A DNA stretch of 64,000 nucleotides. Source: Tubulanus polymorphus. Taxonomy: Eukaryota > Nemertea > Palaeonemertea > Tubulaniformes > Tubulanidae. Position 1 is the stretch's first letter, and each line of letters begins with the position of its first letter. The position numbers and the translations under genes were made by a program. The notes under the pieces are model-generated. The model saw only the letters and a list, made by a program, of their open reading frames with translations, had not been told where the DNA came from and made no database searches. The stretch spans positions 6,924,934 through 6,988,933 of the forward strand of contig NC_134036.1 of assembly GCF_964204645.1 (NCBI RefSeq). The letters run 5' to 3'. Below, one piece after another: positions 1 to 13,636 of the stretch.

Positions 1-1970
1 AGGGATGGAGGTAGTAGGTCGGTCGTCCGTCCGTTCGTCAGTGTGCCGGCAGTACTGGTTGTTCGAAAAACAATTAAGTGCTGACCGGGCCTTGATCAGC
101 GTTACGACCCGGAGCAGTGAGGGAGGGAGGGAGGCAGTAGGTCGGTCGTCCGTCCGTTCGTCAGTGTGCCGGCAGTACTGGTTGTTCGAAAAACAATTAA
201 GTGCTGACCGGGCCTTGATCAGCGTTACGACCCGGAGCAGTGAGGGAGGGAGGGAGGGAGGCAGTAGGTCGGTCGTCCGTCCGTTTGTCAGTGTGCCAGC
301 AGTGATGGTTGTTCGAAAAACAACTAAGGGCTGACCGGGCCTTGATCAGCGTTACGACCCGGAACAGTGAGGGAGGGAGGGAGTCAGTAGGTAGGTCGTT
401 CGTCCGTTCGTCAGTGTTCCGGCAGTGGTGGTTCGAAAAACGACTAAGTGCTGACCGGGCCTTGATCAGCGTTACGATCCGGCACCGGTCAGGGAGGGAG
501 GGAGGGTGGCAGTAGGTCGGTCGTCCGTCCGTTCGTCAGTGTGCCGGCGGTTGTGGTTCGAAAAACGACTAAGTGCTGACCGGGCCTTGATCAGCGTTAC
601 GACCCGGTGCAGTGAGGGAGGGAGGGAGGGAGGAAGGCAGTATATCGGTCATTCGAAAAACGACTAAGTGCTGACCGGGCCTTGATCAGCATTACGACCC
701 GCCGCAGTGAGGGAGGGAGAGAGGGAGGCAGTAGGTCGGTCGTCAGTCCGTTCGTCAGTGTGCCGGTGGTAGTTGTTCGAAAAATGACTAAGTGCTGACC
801 GGGCCTTGATCAGCGTTACGACCCGGCACCGGTCAGGGAGGGAGAGAGGGAGGCAGTAGGTCGGTCGTCCGTCCGTTCGGCAGTGTGCCGGCGGTAGTTG
901 TTCGAAAAATGACTAAGTGCTGACCGGGCCATGATCAGCGTGACGTTTCGGCACCGGTCAGGGGGGTATGGAGGTAGTAGGTCGGGCGTCCGTCCGTTCG
1001 TCAGTGTGCCGGCAGTGATGGTTGTTCGAAAAACGACTAAGTGCTGTCCGGGCCTTGATCAGCGTTACGATCCGGCGCCGGTCAGGGAGGGAGGGAGGGG
1101 GACAGTAGGTCGGTCGTCCATCCGTTCGTCAGTGTGCCGGCGGTGGTTGTTCGAAAAACGACTAAGGGCTGACCGGGCCTTGTTCAGCGTTACGACCCGG
1201 CACCGGTCAGGGAGGGAGGGAGGGTGGCAGTAGGTCGGTCGTCCGTCCATTCGTCAGAGTGCCGGCGGTGGTTGTTCGAAAAACGACTAAGTGATGACCG
1301 GGCCTTGATCAGCGTTACGACCCGGTGCAGTGAGGGAGGGAGGGAGGGAGGGAGGCAGTAGGCCGGTCGTCCGTCCGTTTGTCAGTGTGCCGGCAGTGAT
1401 GGTTGTTCAGAAAACGACTAAGGGCTTACTGGGCCTTGATCAGCGTTACGACCCGGAGCAGTGAGGGAGGGAGGGAGGCAGTAGGTAGGTCGTCCGTCCG
1501 TTTGTCAGTGTGCCGGCAGTAATGGTTGTTCGAAAAACGACTAAGTGCTCACCGGGCCTTGATCAGCGTTACGACCTGGAGCAGTGAAGGAGGAAGGGGG
1601 ACAGTAGGTCGGTCGTCCGTCCGTTCGTCAGTATGCCGGCGGTGGTTGTTCAAAAAACGACCAAGTGCTGACAAGGCCTTGATCAGCGTTACGACCCGGC
1701 ACTGGTCAGGGAGGGAGGGAGGGAGGCAGTAGGTCGGTCATCCGTCCGTTCGTCAGAGTGCCGGCGGTAGCTGTTCGAAAAACGACTAAGTGCTGACCGG
1801 GCCTTGATCAGCGTTACGACCCGGCGCAGTGAGGGAGGGAGGGAGGGAGGCAGTAGGTCGGTCGTCCATCCGTTTGTCAGTGTGCCGGCGGTGGTTGTTC
1901 GAAAAACGACTAAGTTCTGACCGGGCCTTGATCAGCGTTACGACCCGATGCAGTGAGGGAGGGAGGGAGG

Positions 1971-2090
1971 CACTAGGACAGTCGTCCGCCCGTTAGTCAG
2001 TGTGTCGGCGGTTGTTGTTCGAAAAACGACTAAGCTGACCGGGCCATGAACAGCGTTACGACCCGGCACCGGTCAGGAAGGGAGGGAGGG
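1971..2090 (+). repeat. Satellite monomer class with CACTAGGACAG signature (first example)
   Basis: This is the first copy of a distinct monomer class. It replaces the usual GGCAGTAGGTCGGTCG with GGCACTAGGACAGTCG, followed by CCGCCCGTTAGTCAGTGTGTCGGCGGTTGTTG. Dozens of copies follow through to 44720. It is usually followed by a second class marked by CCATGAACAGCG and CACCGGTCAGGAAGGG. The class is absent from the first 1.97 kb, so the left end of the window has a different monomer composition. Confidence 0.85.
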
Positions 2091-2954
2091 TGGCAGTAGG
2101 TCGGTCGTCCGTCCGTTCGTCAGTGTGCCGGCGGTGGTTGTTCGAAAAACGACTAAGTGCTGACCGGGCCTTAATCAGCGTTACGACCCGGCACCGGTCA
2201 GGGAGGGAGGGAGGGAGGGAGGCAGTAGGTCGGTCGTCCGTCCGTTCGTCAGTGTGCCGGCGGTGGTTGTTCGAAAAACGACTAAGTGCTGACCGGGCCT
2301 TGATCAGCGTTACGACCCGGAGCAGTGAGGGAGGGAGGGAGGCAGTAGGTCGGTCGTCCGTCCGTTCGCCAGTGTGCCGGCGGTGGTTTTTCGAAAAACG
2401 ACTAAGCGCTGACCGGGCCTTAATCAGCGTTACGACCCGGAGCATTGAGGGAGGGAGGGAGGCAGTAGGTCGGTCGTCCGTCCGTTTGTCAGTGTGCCGG
2501 CAGTGATGGTTGTTCGAAAAACGACTAAGGGCTGACTGGGCCTTGATCAGCGTTACGACTTGGCAACGGCCAGGGAGGGAGGGATGGAGGTAGTAGGTCG
2601 GTCGTCCGTCCGTTCGTCAGTGTGCCAGCAGTACTGGTTGTTCGAAAAACAATTAAGTGCTGACCGGGCCTTGATCAGCGTTATGACCCGGAGCAGTGAG
2701 GGAGGGAGGGAGGCAGTAGGTCGGTCGTCCGTCCGTTCGTCAGTGTGCCGGCAGTACTGGTGGTTCGAAAAACAATTAAGTGCTGACCGGGCCTTGATCA
2801 GCGTTACGACCCGGAGCAGTGAGGGAGGGAGGGAGGGAGGGAGGCAGTAGGTCGGTCGTCCGTCCGTTTGTCAGTGTGCCGGCAGTGATGGTTGTTCGAA
2901 AAACGACTAAGGGCTGACCGGGCCTTGATCAGCGTTACGACCCGGAACAGTGAG

Positions 2955-5900
2955 GGAGGGAGGGTGGCAGTAGGTCGGTCGTCCGTTCGTTCGTCAGTGT
3001 GCCGGCGGTGGTAGTTCGAAAAACGACTAAGTGCTGACCGGGCCTTGATCAGCGTTACGACCCAGTGCAGTGAGGGAGGGAGGGAGGCAGTAGGTCGGTC
3101 GTCCGTCCGTTCGTCAGTGTGCCGGCGGTGGTTGTTCGAAAAACGACTAAGTGCTGACCGGGTCTTGATCAGCGTTACGACCCGGTGCAGTGAGGGAGGG
3201 AGGGAGGGAGGGAGGCAGTAGGTCGGTCGTCCATCCGTTCGTCAGTGTGCCGGCGGTGGTTGTTCGAAAAACGACTAAGTGCTGAGCGGGCCTTGATCAG
3301 CGTTACGGCCCGGTGCAGTGAGGGAGGGAGGGAGGGAGGGAGGCAGTAGGTCGGTCGTCCATCCGTTCGTCAGTGTGCCGGCGGTGGTTGTTCGAAAAAC
3401 GACTAAGTGCTAACCGGGCCATGATCAGCGTTACGACCCGGTGCAGTGAGGGAGGGAGGGAGGCACTAGGACAGTCGTCCGCCCGTTAGTCAGTGTGTCG
3501 GCGGTTGTTGTTCGAAAAACGACTAAGTGCTGACCGGGCAATGATCAGCGTTACGACCCGGTGCAGTGAGGGAGGGAGGGAGGCACTAGGACAGTCGTCC
3601 GCCCGTTAGTCAGTGTGTCGGCGGTTGTTGTTCGAAAAACGACTAAGTGCTGACCGGGCCATGAACAGCGTTACGACCCGGCACCGGTCAGGAAGGGAGG
3701 GAGGGAGGCAGTAGGTCGGTCGTCCATCCGTTCGTCAGTGTGCCGGCGGTGGTAGTTCGAAAAACGACTAAGTGCTGACCGGGCCTAGATCAGCGTTACG
3801 ACCCGGTGCAGTGAGGGAGGGAGAGAGGCAGTAGGTCGGTCGTCCGTCCGTTCGCCAGTGTGCCGCTGGTGGTTGTTCGAAAAACGACTAAGTGTTGACC
3901 GGGCCTTGATCAGCGTTACGACCCGGAGCAGTGAGGGAGGGAGGGAGGCAGTAGGTCGGTCGTCCGTCCGTTCGCCAGTGTGCCGCTGGTGGTTGTTCGA
4001 AAAACGACTAAGTGCTGACCGGGCCTTGATCAGCGTTACGACCCGGTGCCGTGAGGGAGGGAGGGAGGCAGTAGGTCGGTCGTCCGTCCGTTCGTCAGTT
4101 TGCCGGCAGAGTTGGTTGTTCGAAAAACGACTAAGTGCTGACCGGGCCTTGATCAGCGTTACGACCCGGTGCAGTGAGGGAGGGAGGGAGGGAGGGAGGC
4201 AGTAGGTCGGTCGTCCGTCCGGTCGTCAGTGTGCCGGCGGTGGTTGTTCGAAAAACGACTAAGTGCTGACCGGGCCTTGATCAGCGTTACGACCCGGTGC
4301 AGTGAGGGAGGGAGGGAGGCACTAGGACAGTCGTCCGCCCGTTAGTCAGTGTGTCGGCGGTTGTTGTTCGAAAAACGACTAAGTGCTGACCGGGCCATGA
4401 ACAGCGTTACGACCCGGCACCGGTCAGGAAGGGAGGGAGGGTGGCAGTAGGTCGGTCGTCCGTTCGTTGGTCAGTGTGCCGGCGGTGGTAGTTCGAAAAA
4501 CGACTAAGTGCTGACCGGGCCTTGATCAGCGTTACGACCCGGAGCGGTGTGGGAGGGAGGGGGACAGTAGGTCGGTCGTCCGTCCGTTCGTCAGTGTGCC
4601 GGCAGAGTTGGTTGTTTGAAAAACGACTAAGTGCTGACCGGGCCTTGATCAGCGTTACGACCCTGTGCTGTGAGGGAGGGAGGGAGGGAGGCAGTAGGTC
4701 GGTCGTCCATCCGTTCGTCAGTGTGCCGGCGGTGGTTGTTCGAAAAACGACTAAGTGCTGACCGGGCCTTGATCAGCGTTACGACCCGGTGCAGTGAGGG
4801 AGGGAGGGAGGCACTAGGACAGTCGTCCGCCCGTTAGTCAGTGTGTCGGCGGTTGTTGTTCGAAAAACGACTAAGCTGACCGGGCCATGAACAGCGTTAC
4901 GACCCGGCACCGGTCAGGAAGGGAGGGAGGGTGGCAGTAGGTCGGTCGTCCGTCCGTTCGTCAGTGTGCTGGCGGTGGTTTTTCGAAAAACGACTAAGTA
5001 CTGACCGGGCCTTAATCAGCGTTACGACCCGGCACCGGTCAAGGAGGGAGGGAGGAAGGCAGTAGGTCGGTCGTCCGTCCGTTCGTCAGTGTGCCGGCGG
5101 TGGTTGTTCGAAAAACGACTAAGTGCTGACCGGGCCTTGATCAGCGTTACGACCCGGAGCAGTGAGGGAGGGAGGGTGGCAGTAGGTCGGTCGTCCGTTC
5201 GTTCGTCAGTGTGCCGGCGGTGGTAGTTCGAAAAACGACTAAGTGCTGACCGGGCCTTGATCAGCGTTACGACCCGGTGCAGTGAGGGAGGGAGGGAGGG
5301 AGGCAGTAGGTCGGTCGTCCATCCGTTCGTCAGTGTGCCGGCGGTGGTTGTTCGAAAAACGACTAAGTGCTGACCGGGCCATGATCAGCGTTACGACCCG
5401 GTGCAGTGAGGGAGGTAGGGAGGCACTAGGACAGTCGTCCGCCCGTTAGTCAGTGTGACTAAGTGCTGACCGGGCCTTGATCAGCGTTACGACCCGGTGC
5501 AGTGAGGGAGGGAGGGAGGCAGTTGGTCGGTCGTCCGTCCGTTCGTCAGTGTGCCGGCAGAGTTGGTTGTTCGAAAAACGACTAAGTGCTGACCGGGCCT
5601 TGATCAGCGTTACGACCCGGTGCAGTGATGGAGGGAGGGAGGGAGGGAGGCAGTAGGTCGGTCGTCCATCCGTTCGTCAGTGTGCCGGCGGTGGTAGTTC
5701 GAAAAACGACTAAGTGCTGACCGGGCCTTGATCAGCGTTACGACCCGGTGCAGTGAGGGAGGGAGGGAGGGAGGGAGGCAGTAGGTCGGTCGTCCATCCG
5801 TTCGTCAGTGTGCCGGCGGTGGTAGTTCGAAAAACGACTAAGTGCTGACCGGGCCTTGATCAGCGTTACGACCCGGTGCAGTGAGGGAGGGAGGGAGGGA

Positions 5901-6796
5901 GGCAGTAGGTCGGTCGTCCACCCGTTCGTCAGTGTGCCGGCGGTGGTAGTTCGAAAAACGACTAAGTGCTGACCGGGCCTAGATCAGCGTTACGACCCGG
6001 TGCAGTGAGGGAGGGAGGGAGGCAGTAGGTCGATCGTCCGTCCGGTCGTCAGTGTGCCGGCGGTGGTTGTTCGAAAAACGACTAAGTGCTGACCGAGCCA
6101 TGATCAGCGTTACGACCCGGTGCAGTGAGGGAGGGAGGGAGGGAGGCAGTAGGTCGGTCGTCCATCCGTTCGTCAGTGTGCCGGCGGTGGTAGTTCGAAA
6201 AACGACTAAGTGCTGACCGGGCCTTGATCAGCGTTACGACCCGGTGCAGTGAGGGAGGGAGGGAGGGAGGCAGTAGGTCGGTCGTCCATCCGTTCGTCAG
6301 TGTGCCGGCGGTGGTAGTTCGAAAAACGACTAAGTGCTGACCGGGCCTTGATCAGCGTTACGACCCGGTGCAGTGAGGGAGGGAGGGAGGGAGGCAGTAG
6401 GTCGGTCGTCCACCCGTTCGTCAGTGTGCCGGCGGTGGTAGTTCGAAAAACGACTAAGTGCTGACCGGGCCTAGATCAGCGTTACGACCCGGTGCAGTGA
6501 GGGAGGGAGGGAGGCAGTAGGTCGATCGTCCGTCCGGTCGTCAGTGTGCCGGCGGTGGTTGTTCGAAAAACGACTAAGTGCTGACCGAGCAATGATCAGC
6601 GTTACGACCCGGTGCAGTGAGGGAGGGAGGGAGGCACTAGGACAGTCGTCCGCCCGTTAGTCAGTGTGTCGGCGGTTGTTGTTCGAAAAACGACTAAGTG
6701 CTGACCGGGCCATGAACAGCGTTACGACCCGGCACCGGTCAGGAAGGGAGGGAGGGTGGCAGTAGGTCGGTCGTCCGTTCGTTCGTCAGTGTGCCG
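2955..6796 (+). repeat. Satellite segmental block A, copy 1
   Basis: This block recurs at 8935-13636. Rare variants are shared at constant offset: CCCAGTGCAG at 3061 and 9041, the TCTTGATC variant near 3161 and 9141, and GCTGAGCGGG near 3281 and 9261 (offset 5980). After an extra ~862 bp in the second copy, a truncated monomer near 5455 recurs near 12303 (offset about 6848). A third, shorter copy of 3421-4170 sits at 7081-7830. Confidence 0.85.
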
Positions 6797-8934
6797 GTGG
6801 TAGTCGTTCGAAAGATGACTAAGTGCTGACCGGGCCTTGATCAGCGTTACGACCCGGCACCGGTCAGGGAGGGAGGGAGGGAGGCAGTAGGTCGGTCGTC
6901 CAACCGTTCGTCAGTGTGCCGGCGGTGGTAGTTCGAAAAACGACTAAGTGCTGACCGGGCCTTGATCAGCGTTACGACCCGGTGCAGTGAGGGAGGGTGG
7001 GAGGCAGTAGGTCGGTCGTCCGTCCGTTCGTCAGTGTGCCTGCGGTGGTTGTTCGAAAAACGACTAAGTGCTGACGGGCCTTGATCAGCGTTACGACCCG
7101 GAGCAGTGAGGGAGGGAGGGAGGCACTAGGACAGTCGTCCGCCCGTTAGTCAGTGTGTCGGCGGTTGTTGTTCGAAAAACGACTAAGTGCTGACCGGGCA
7201 ATGATCAGCGTTACGACCCGGTGCAGTGAGGGAGGGAGGGAGGCACTAGGACAGTCGTCCGCCCGTTAGTCAGTGTGTCGGCGGTTGTTGTTCGAAAAAC
7301 GACTAAGTGCTGACCGGGCCATGAACAGCGTTACGACCCGGCACCGGTCAGGAAGGGAGGGAGGGAGGCAGTAGGTCGGTCGTCCATCCGTTCGTCAGTG
7401 TGCCGGCGGTGGTAGTTCGAAAAACGACTAAGTGCTGACCGGGCCTAGATCAGCGTTACGACCCGGTGCAGTGAGGGAGGGAGAGAGGCAGTAGGTCGGT
7501 CGTCCGTCCGTTCGCCAGTGTGCCGCTGGTGGTTGTTCGAAAAACGACTAAGTGTTGACCGGGCCTTGATCAGCGTTACGACCCGGAGCAGTGAGGGAGG
7601 GAGGGAGGCAGTAGGTCGGTCGTCCGTCCGTTCGCCAGTGTGCCGCTGGTGGTTGTTCGAAAAACGACTAAGTGCTGACCGGGCCTTGATCAGCGTTACG
7701 ACCCGGTGCCGTGAGGGAGGGAGGGAGGCAGTAGGTCGGTCGTCCGTCCGTTCGTCAGTTTGCCGGCAGAGTTGGTTGTTCGAAAAACGACTAAGTGCTG
7801 ACCGGGCCTTGATCAGCGTTACGACCCGGAGCAGTGAGGGAGGGAGGGAGGCAGTAGGTCGGTCGTCCGTCCGTTCGCCAGTGTGCAGGCGGTGGTTGTT
7901 CGAAAAACGACTAAGTGCTGACCGGGCCTTGATCAGCGTTACGACCCGGAGCATTGAGGGAGGGAGGGAGGCAGTAGGTCGGTCGTCCGTTCGTCAGTGT
8001 GCCGGCGGTGGTAGTTCGAAAAACGACTAAGTGCTGACCGGGCCTTGATCAGCGTTACGACCCGGTGCAGTGAGGGAGGGAGGGAGGCAGTAGGTCGGTC
8101 GTCCGTCCGTTCGTCAGTGTGCCGGCGGTGGTAGTTCGAAAAACGACTAAGTGCTGACCGGGCCTTGATCAGCGTTACGACCCGGTGCAGTGAGGGAGGG
8201 AGGGAGGCAGTAGGTCGGTCGTCCATCCGTTCGTCAGTGTGCCGGCGGTGGTAGTTCGAAAAACGACTAAGTGCTGACCGGGCCTTGATCAGCGTTACGA
8301 CCCGGTGCAGTGAGGGAGGGAGGGAGGCAGTAGGTCGGTCGTCCGTCCGTTCGTCAGTGTGCCGGCGGTGGTTGTTCGAAAAACGACTAAGGGCTGACCG
8401 GGCCTTAATCAGCGGTATGACCCGGCGCTGGTCAGGGAGGGAGGGAGGGAGGCAGTAGGTCGGTCGTCCATCCGTTCGTCAGTGTGCCGGCGGTGGTAGT
8501 TCGAAAAACGACTAAGTGCTGACCGGGCCTTGATCAGCGTTACGACCCGGCACCGGTCAGGAAGGGAGGGAGGATGGCAGTAGGTCCGTCGTCCGCCCGT
8601 TAGTCAGTGTGTCGGCGGTTGCTGTTCGAAAAACGACTAAGTGCTGACCGGGCCATGAACAGCGTTACGACCCGGCACCGGTCAGGAAGGGAGGGAGGGT
8701 GGCAGTAGGTCGGTCGTCCGTTCGTTCGTCAGTGTGCCGGCGGTGGTAGTTCGAAAAACGACTAAGTGCTGACCGGGCCTTGATCAGCGTTACGACCCGG
8801 TGCAGTGAGGGAGGGAGGGAGGCACTAGGACAGTCGTCCGCCCGTTAGTCAGTGTGTCGGCGGTTGTTGTTCGAAAAACGACTAAGTGCTGACCGGGCCA
8901 TGAACAGCGTTACGACCCGGCATCGGTCAAGAAG

Positions 8935-11900
8935 GGAGGGAGGGTGGCAGTAGGTCGGTCGTCCGTTTGTTCGTCAGTGTGCCGGCGGTGGTAGTTCGAA
9001 AAACGACTAAGTGCTGACCGGGCCTTGATCAGCGTTACGACCCAGTGCAGTGAGGGAGGGAGGGAGGCAGTAGGTCGGTCGTCCGTCCGTTCGTCAGTGT
9101 GCCGGCGGTGGTTGTTCGAAAAACGACTAAGTGCTGACCGGGTCTTGATCAGCGTTACGACCCGGTGCAGTGAGGGAGGGAGGGAGGGAGGGAGGCAGTA
9201 GGTCGGTCGTCCATCCGTTCGTCAGTGTGCCGGCGGTGGTTGTTCGAAAAACGACAAAGTGCTGAGCGGGCCTTGATCAGCGTTACGGCCCGGTGCAGTG
9301 AGGGAGGGAGGGAGGGAGGGAGGCAGTAGGTCGGTCGTCCATCCGTTCGTCAGTGTGCCGGCGGTGGTTGTTCGAAAAACGACTAAGTGCTAACCGGGCC
9401 ATGATCAGCGTTACGACCCGGTGCAGTGAGGGAGGGAGGGAGGCACTAGGACAGTCGTCCGCCCGTTAGTCAGTGTGTCGGCGGTTGTTGTTCGAAAAAC
9501 GACTAAGTGCTGACCGGGCAATGATCAGCGTTACGACCCGGTGCAGTGAGGGAGGGAGGGAGGCACTAGGACAGTCGTCCGCCCGTTAGTCAGTGTGTCG
9601 GCGGTTGTTGTTCGAAAAACGACTAAGTGCTGACCGGGCCATGAACAGCGTTACGACCCGGCACCGGTCAGGAAGGGAGGGAGGGAGGCAGTAGGTCGGT
9701 CGTCCATCCGTTCGTCAGTGTGCCGGCGGTGGTAGTTCGAAAAACGACTAAGTGCTGACCGGGCCTAGATCAGCGTTACGACCCGGTGCAGTGAGGGAGG
9801 GAGAGAGGCAGTAGGTCGGTCGTCCGTCCGTTCGCCAGTGTGCCGCTGGTGGTTGTTCGAAAAACAACTAAGTGTTGACCGGGCCTTGATCAGCGTTACG
9901 ACCCGGAGCAGTGAGGGAGGGAGGGAGGCAGTAGGTCGGTCGTCCGTCCGTTCGCCAGTGTGCCGCTGGTGGTTGTTCGAAAAACGACTAAGTGCTGACC
10001 GGGCCTTGATCAGCGTTACGACCCGGTGCCGTGAGGGAGGGAGGGAGGCAGTAGGTCGGTCGTCCGTCCGTTCGTCAGTTTGCCGGCAGAGTTGGTTGTT
10101 CGAAAAACGACTAAGTGCTGACCGGGCCTTGATCAGCGTTACGACCCGGTGCAGTGAGGGAGGGAGGGAGGGAGGGAGGCAGTAGGTCGGTCGTCCGTCC
10201 GGTCGTCAGTGTGCCGGCGGTGGTTGTTCGAAAAACGACTAAGTGCTGACCGGGCCTTGATCAGCGTTACGACCCGGTGCAGTGAGGGAGGGAGGGAGGC
10301 ACTAGGACAGTCGTCCGCCCGTTAGTCAGTGTGTCGGCGGTTGTTGTTCGAAAAACGACTAAGTGCTGACCGGGCCATGAACAGCGTTACGACCCGGCAC
10401 CGGTCAGGAAGGGAGGGAGGGTGGCAGTAGGTCGGTCGTCCGTTCGTTGGTCAGTGTGCCGGCGGTGGTAGTTCGAAAAACGACTAAGTGCTGACCGGGC
10501 CTTGATCAGCGTTACGACCCGGAGCGGTGTGGGAGGGAGGGGGACAGTAGGTCGGTCGTCCGTCCGTTCGTCAGTGTGCCGGCAGAGTTGGTTGTTTGAA
10601 AAACGACTAAGTGCTGACCGGGCCTTGATCAGCGTTACGACCCTGTGCTGTGAGGGAGGGAGGGAGGGAGGGAGGCAGTAGGTCGGTCGTCCATCCGTTC
10701 GTCAGTGTGCCGGCGGTGGTTGTTCGAAAAACGACTAAGTGCTGACCGGGCCTTGATCAGCGTTACGACCCGGTGCAGTGAGGGAGGGAGGGAGGCACTA
10801 GGACAGTCGTCCGCCCGTTAGTCAGTGTGTCGGCGGTTGTTGTTCGAAAAACGACTAAGTGCTGACCGGGCCATGAACAGCGTTACGACCCGGCACCTGT
10901 CAGGAAGGGAGGGAGGGTGGCAGTAGGTCGGTCGTCCGTCCGTTCGTCAGTGTGCTGGCGGTGGTTTTTCGAAAAACGACTAAGTACTGACCGGGCCTTA
11001 ATCAGCGTTACGACCCGGCACCGGTCAAGGAGGGAGGGAGGAAGGCAGTAGGTCGGTCGTCCGTCCGTTCGTCAGTGTGCCGGCGGTGGTTGTTCGAAAA
11101 ACGACTAAGTGCTGACCGGGCCTTGATCAGCGTTACGACCCGGAGCAGTGAGGGAGGGAGGGAGGCAGTAGGTCGGTCGTCCGTCCGTTCGCCAGTGTGC
11201 AGGCGGTGGTTGTTCGAAAAACGACTAAGTGCTGACCGGGCCTTGATCAGCGTTACGACCCGGAGCATTGAGGGAGGGAGGGAGGCAGTAGGTCGGTCGT
11301 CCGTCCATTTGTCAGTGTGCCGGCAGTGATGGTTGTTCGAAAAACGACTAAGGGCTGACCGGGCCTTAATCAGCGTTACGACCCGGCGCTGGTCAAGGAG
11401 GGAGGGAGCGAGGGAGGCAGTAGGTCCGTCGTCCGCCCGTTAGTCAGTGTGTCGGCGGTTGTTGTTCGAAAAACGACTAAGTGCTGACCGGGCCATGAAC
11501 AGCGTTACGACCCGGCACCGGTCAGGAAGGGAGGGAGGGTGGCAGTAGGTCGGTCGTCCGTCCGTTCGTCAGTGTGCCGGCGGTGGTTGTTCGAAAAACG
11601 ACTAAGTGCTGACCGGGCCTAGATCAGCGTTACGACCCGGTGCAGTGAGGGAGGGAGGGAGGCAGTAGGTCGGTCGTCCGTCCGGTCGTCAGTGTGCCGG
11701 CGGTGGTTGTTCGAAAAACGACTAAGTGCTGACCAGGCCATGATCAGCGTTACGACCCGGTGCAGTGAGGGAGGGAGGGAGGCACTAGGACAGTCGTCCG
11801 CCCGTTAGTCAGTGTGTCGGCGGTTGTTGTTCGAAAAACGACTAAGTGCTGACCGGGCCATGAACAGCGTTACGACCCGGCACCGGTCAGGAAGGGAGGG

Positions 11901-13636
11901 AGGGTGGCAGTAGGTCGGTCGTCCGTCCGTTCGTCAGTGTGCCGGCGGTGGTTGTTCAAAAAACGACTAAGTGCTGACCGGGCCTTGATCAGCGTTACGA
12001 CCCGGAGCAGTGAGGGAGGGAGGGTGGCAGTAGGTCGGTCGTCCGTTCGTTCGTCAGTGTGCCGGCGGTGGTAGTTCGAAAAACGACTAAGTGCTGACCG
12101 GGCCTTGATCAGCGTTACGACCCGGTGCAGTGAGGGAGGGAGGGAGGGAGGCAGTAGGTCGGTCGTCCATCCGTTCGTCAGTGTGCCGGCGGTGGTTGTT
12201 CGAAAAACGACTAAGTGCTGACCGGGCCATGATCAGCGTTACGACCCGGTGCAGTGAGGGAGGTAGGGAGGCACTAGGACAGTCGTCCGCCCGTTAGTCA
12301 GTGTGACTAAGTGCTGACCGGGCCTTGATCAGCGTTACGACCCGGTGCAGTGAGGGAGGGAGGGAGGCAGTTGGTCGGTCGTCCGTCCGTTCGTCAGTGT
12401 GCCGGCAGAGTTGGTTGTTCGAAAAACGACTAAGTGCTGACCGGGCCTTGATCAGCGTTACGACCCGGTGCAGTGAGGGAGGGAGGGAGGGAGGCAGTAG
12501 GTCGGTCGTCCATCCGTTCGTCAGTGTGCCGGCGGTGGTAGTTCGAAAAACGACTAAGTGCTGACCGGGCCTTGATCAGCGTTACGACCCGGTGCAGTGA
12601 GGGAGGGAGGGAGGGAGGCAGTAGGTCGGTCGTCCATCCGTTCGTCAGTGTGCCGGCGGTGGTAGTTCGAAAAACGACTAAGTGCTGACCGGGCCTTGAT
12701 CAGCGTTACGACCCGGTGCAGTGAGGGAGGGAGGGAGGGAGGCAGTAGGTCGGTCATCCACCCGTTCGTCAGTGTGCCGGCGGTGGTAGTTCGAAAAACG
12801 ACTAAGTGCTGACCGGGCCTAGATCAGCGTTACGACCCGGTGCAGTGAGGGAGGGAGGGAGGCAGTAGGTCGATCGTCCGTCCGGTCGTCAGTGTGCCGG
12901 CGGTGGTTGTTCGAAAAACGACTAAGTGCTGACCGAGCCATGATCAGCGTTACGACCCGGTGCAGTGAGGGAGGGAGGGAGGGAGGCAGTAGGTCGGTCG
13001 TCCATCCGTTCGTCAGTGTGCCGGCGGTGGTAGTTCGAAAAACGACTAAGTGCTGACCGGGCCTTGATCAGCGTTACGACCCGGTGCAGTGAGGGAGGGA
13101 GGGAGGGAGGCAGTAGGTCGGTCGTCCATCCGTTCGTCAGTGTGCCGGCGGTGGTAGTTCGAAAAACGACTAAGTGCTGACCGGGCCTTGATCAGCGTTA
13201 CGACCCGGTGCAGTGAGGGAGGGAGGGAGGGAGGCAGTAGGTCGGTCGTCCACCCGTTCGTCAGTGTGCCGGCGGTGGTAGTTCGAAAAACGACTAAGTG
13301 CTGACCGGGCCTAGATCAGCGTTACGACCCGGTGCAGTGAGGGAGGGAGGGAGGCAGTAGGTCGATCGTCCGTCCGGTCGTCAGTGTGCCGGCGGTGGTT
13401 GTTCGAAAAACGACTAAGTGCTGACCGAGCAATGATCAGCGTTACGACCCGGTGCAGTGAGGGAGGGAGGGAGGCACTAGGACAGTCGTCCGCCCGTTAG
13501 TCAGTGTGTCGGCGGTTGTTGTTCGAAAAACGACTAAGTGCTGACCGGGCCATGAACAGCGTTACGACCCGGCACCGGTCAGGAAGGGAGGGAGGGTGGC
13601 AGTAGGTCGGTCGTCCGTTCGTTCGTCAGTGTGCCG
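8935..13636 (+). repeat. Satellite segmental block A, copy 2
   Basis: This is the second copy of the block at 2955-6796. It differs mainly by about 862 bp (seven monomers) of extra sequence at 11157-12018 and by small GGGA indels. The shared private mutations make independent origin very unlikely. Unequal crossing-over or segmental amplification inside the array is the simplest explanation. Confidence 0.85.

Noticed and set aside
423-440. CENP-B box in the satellite
   Set aside because: GTTCGAAAAACG matches the NTTCGNNNNA half, but the required CGGG is replaced by ACTA, so the box is not met.
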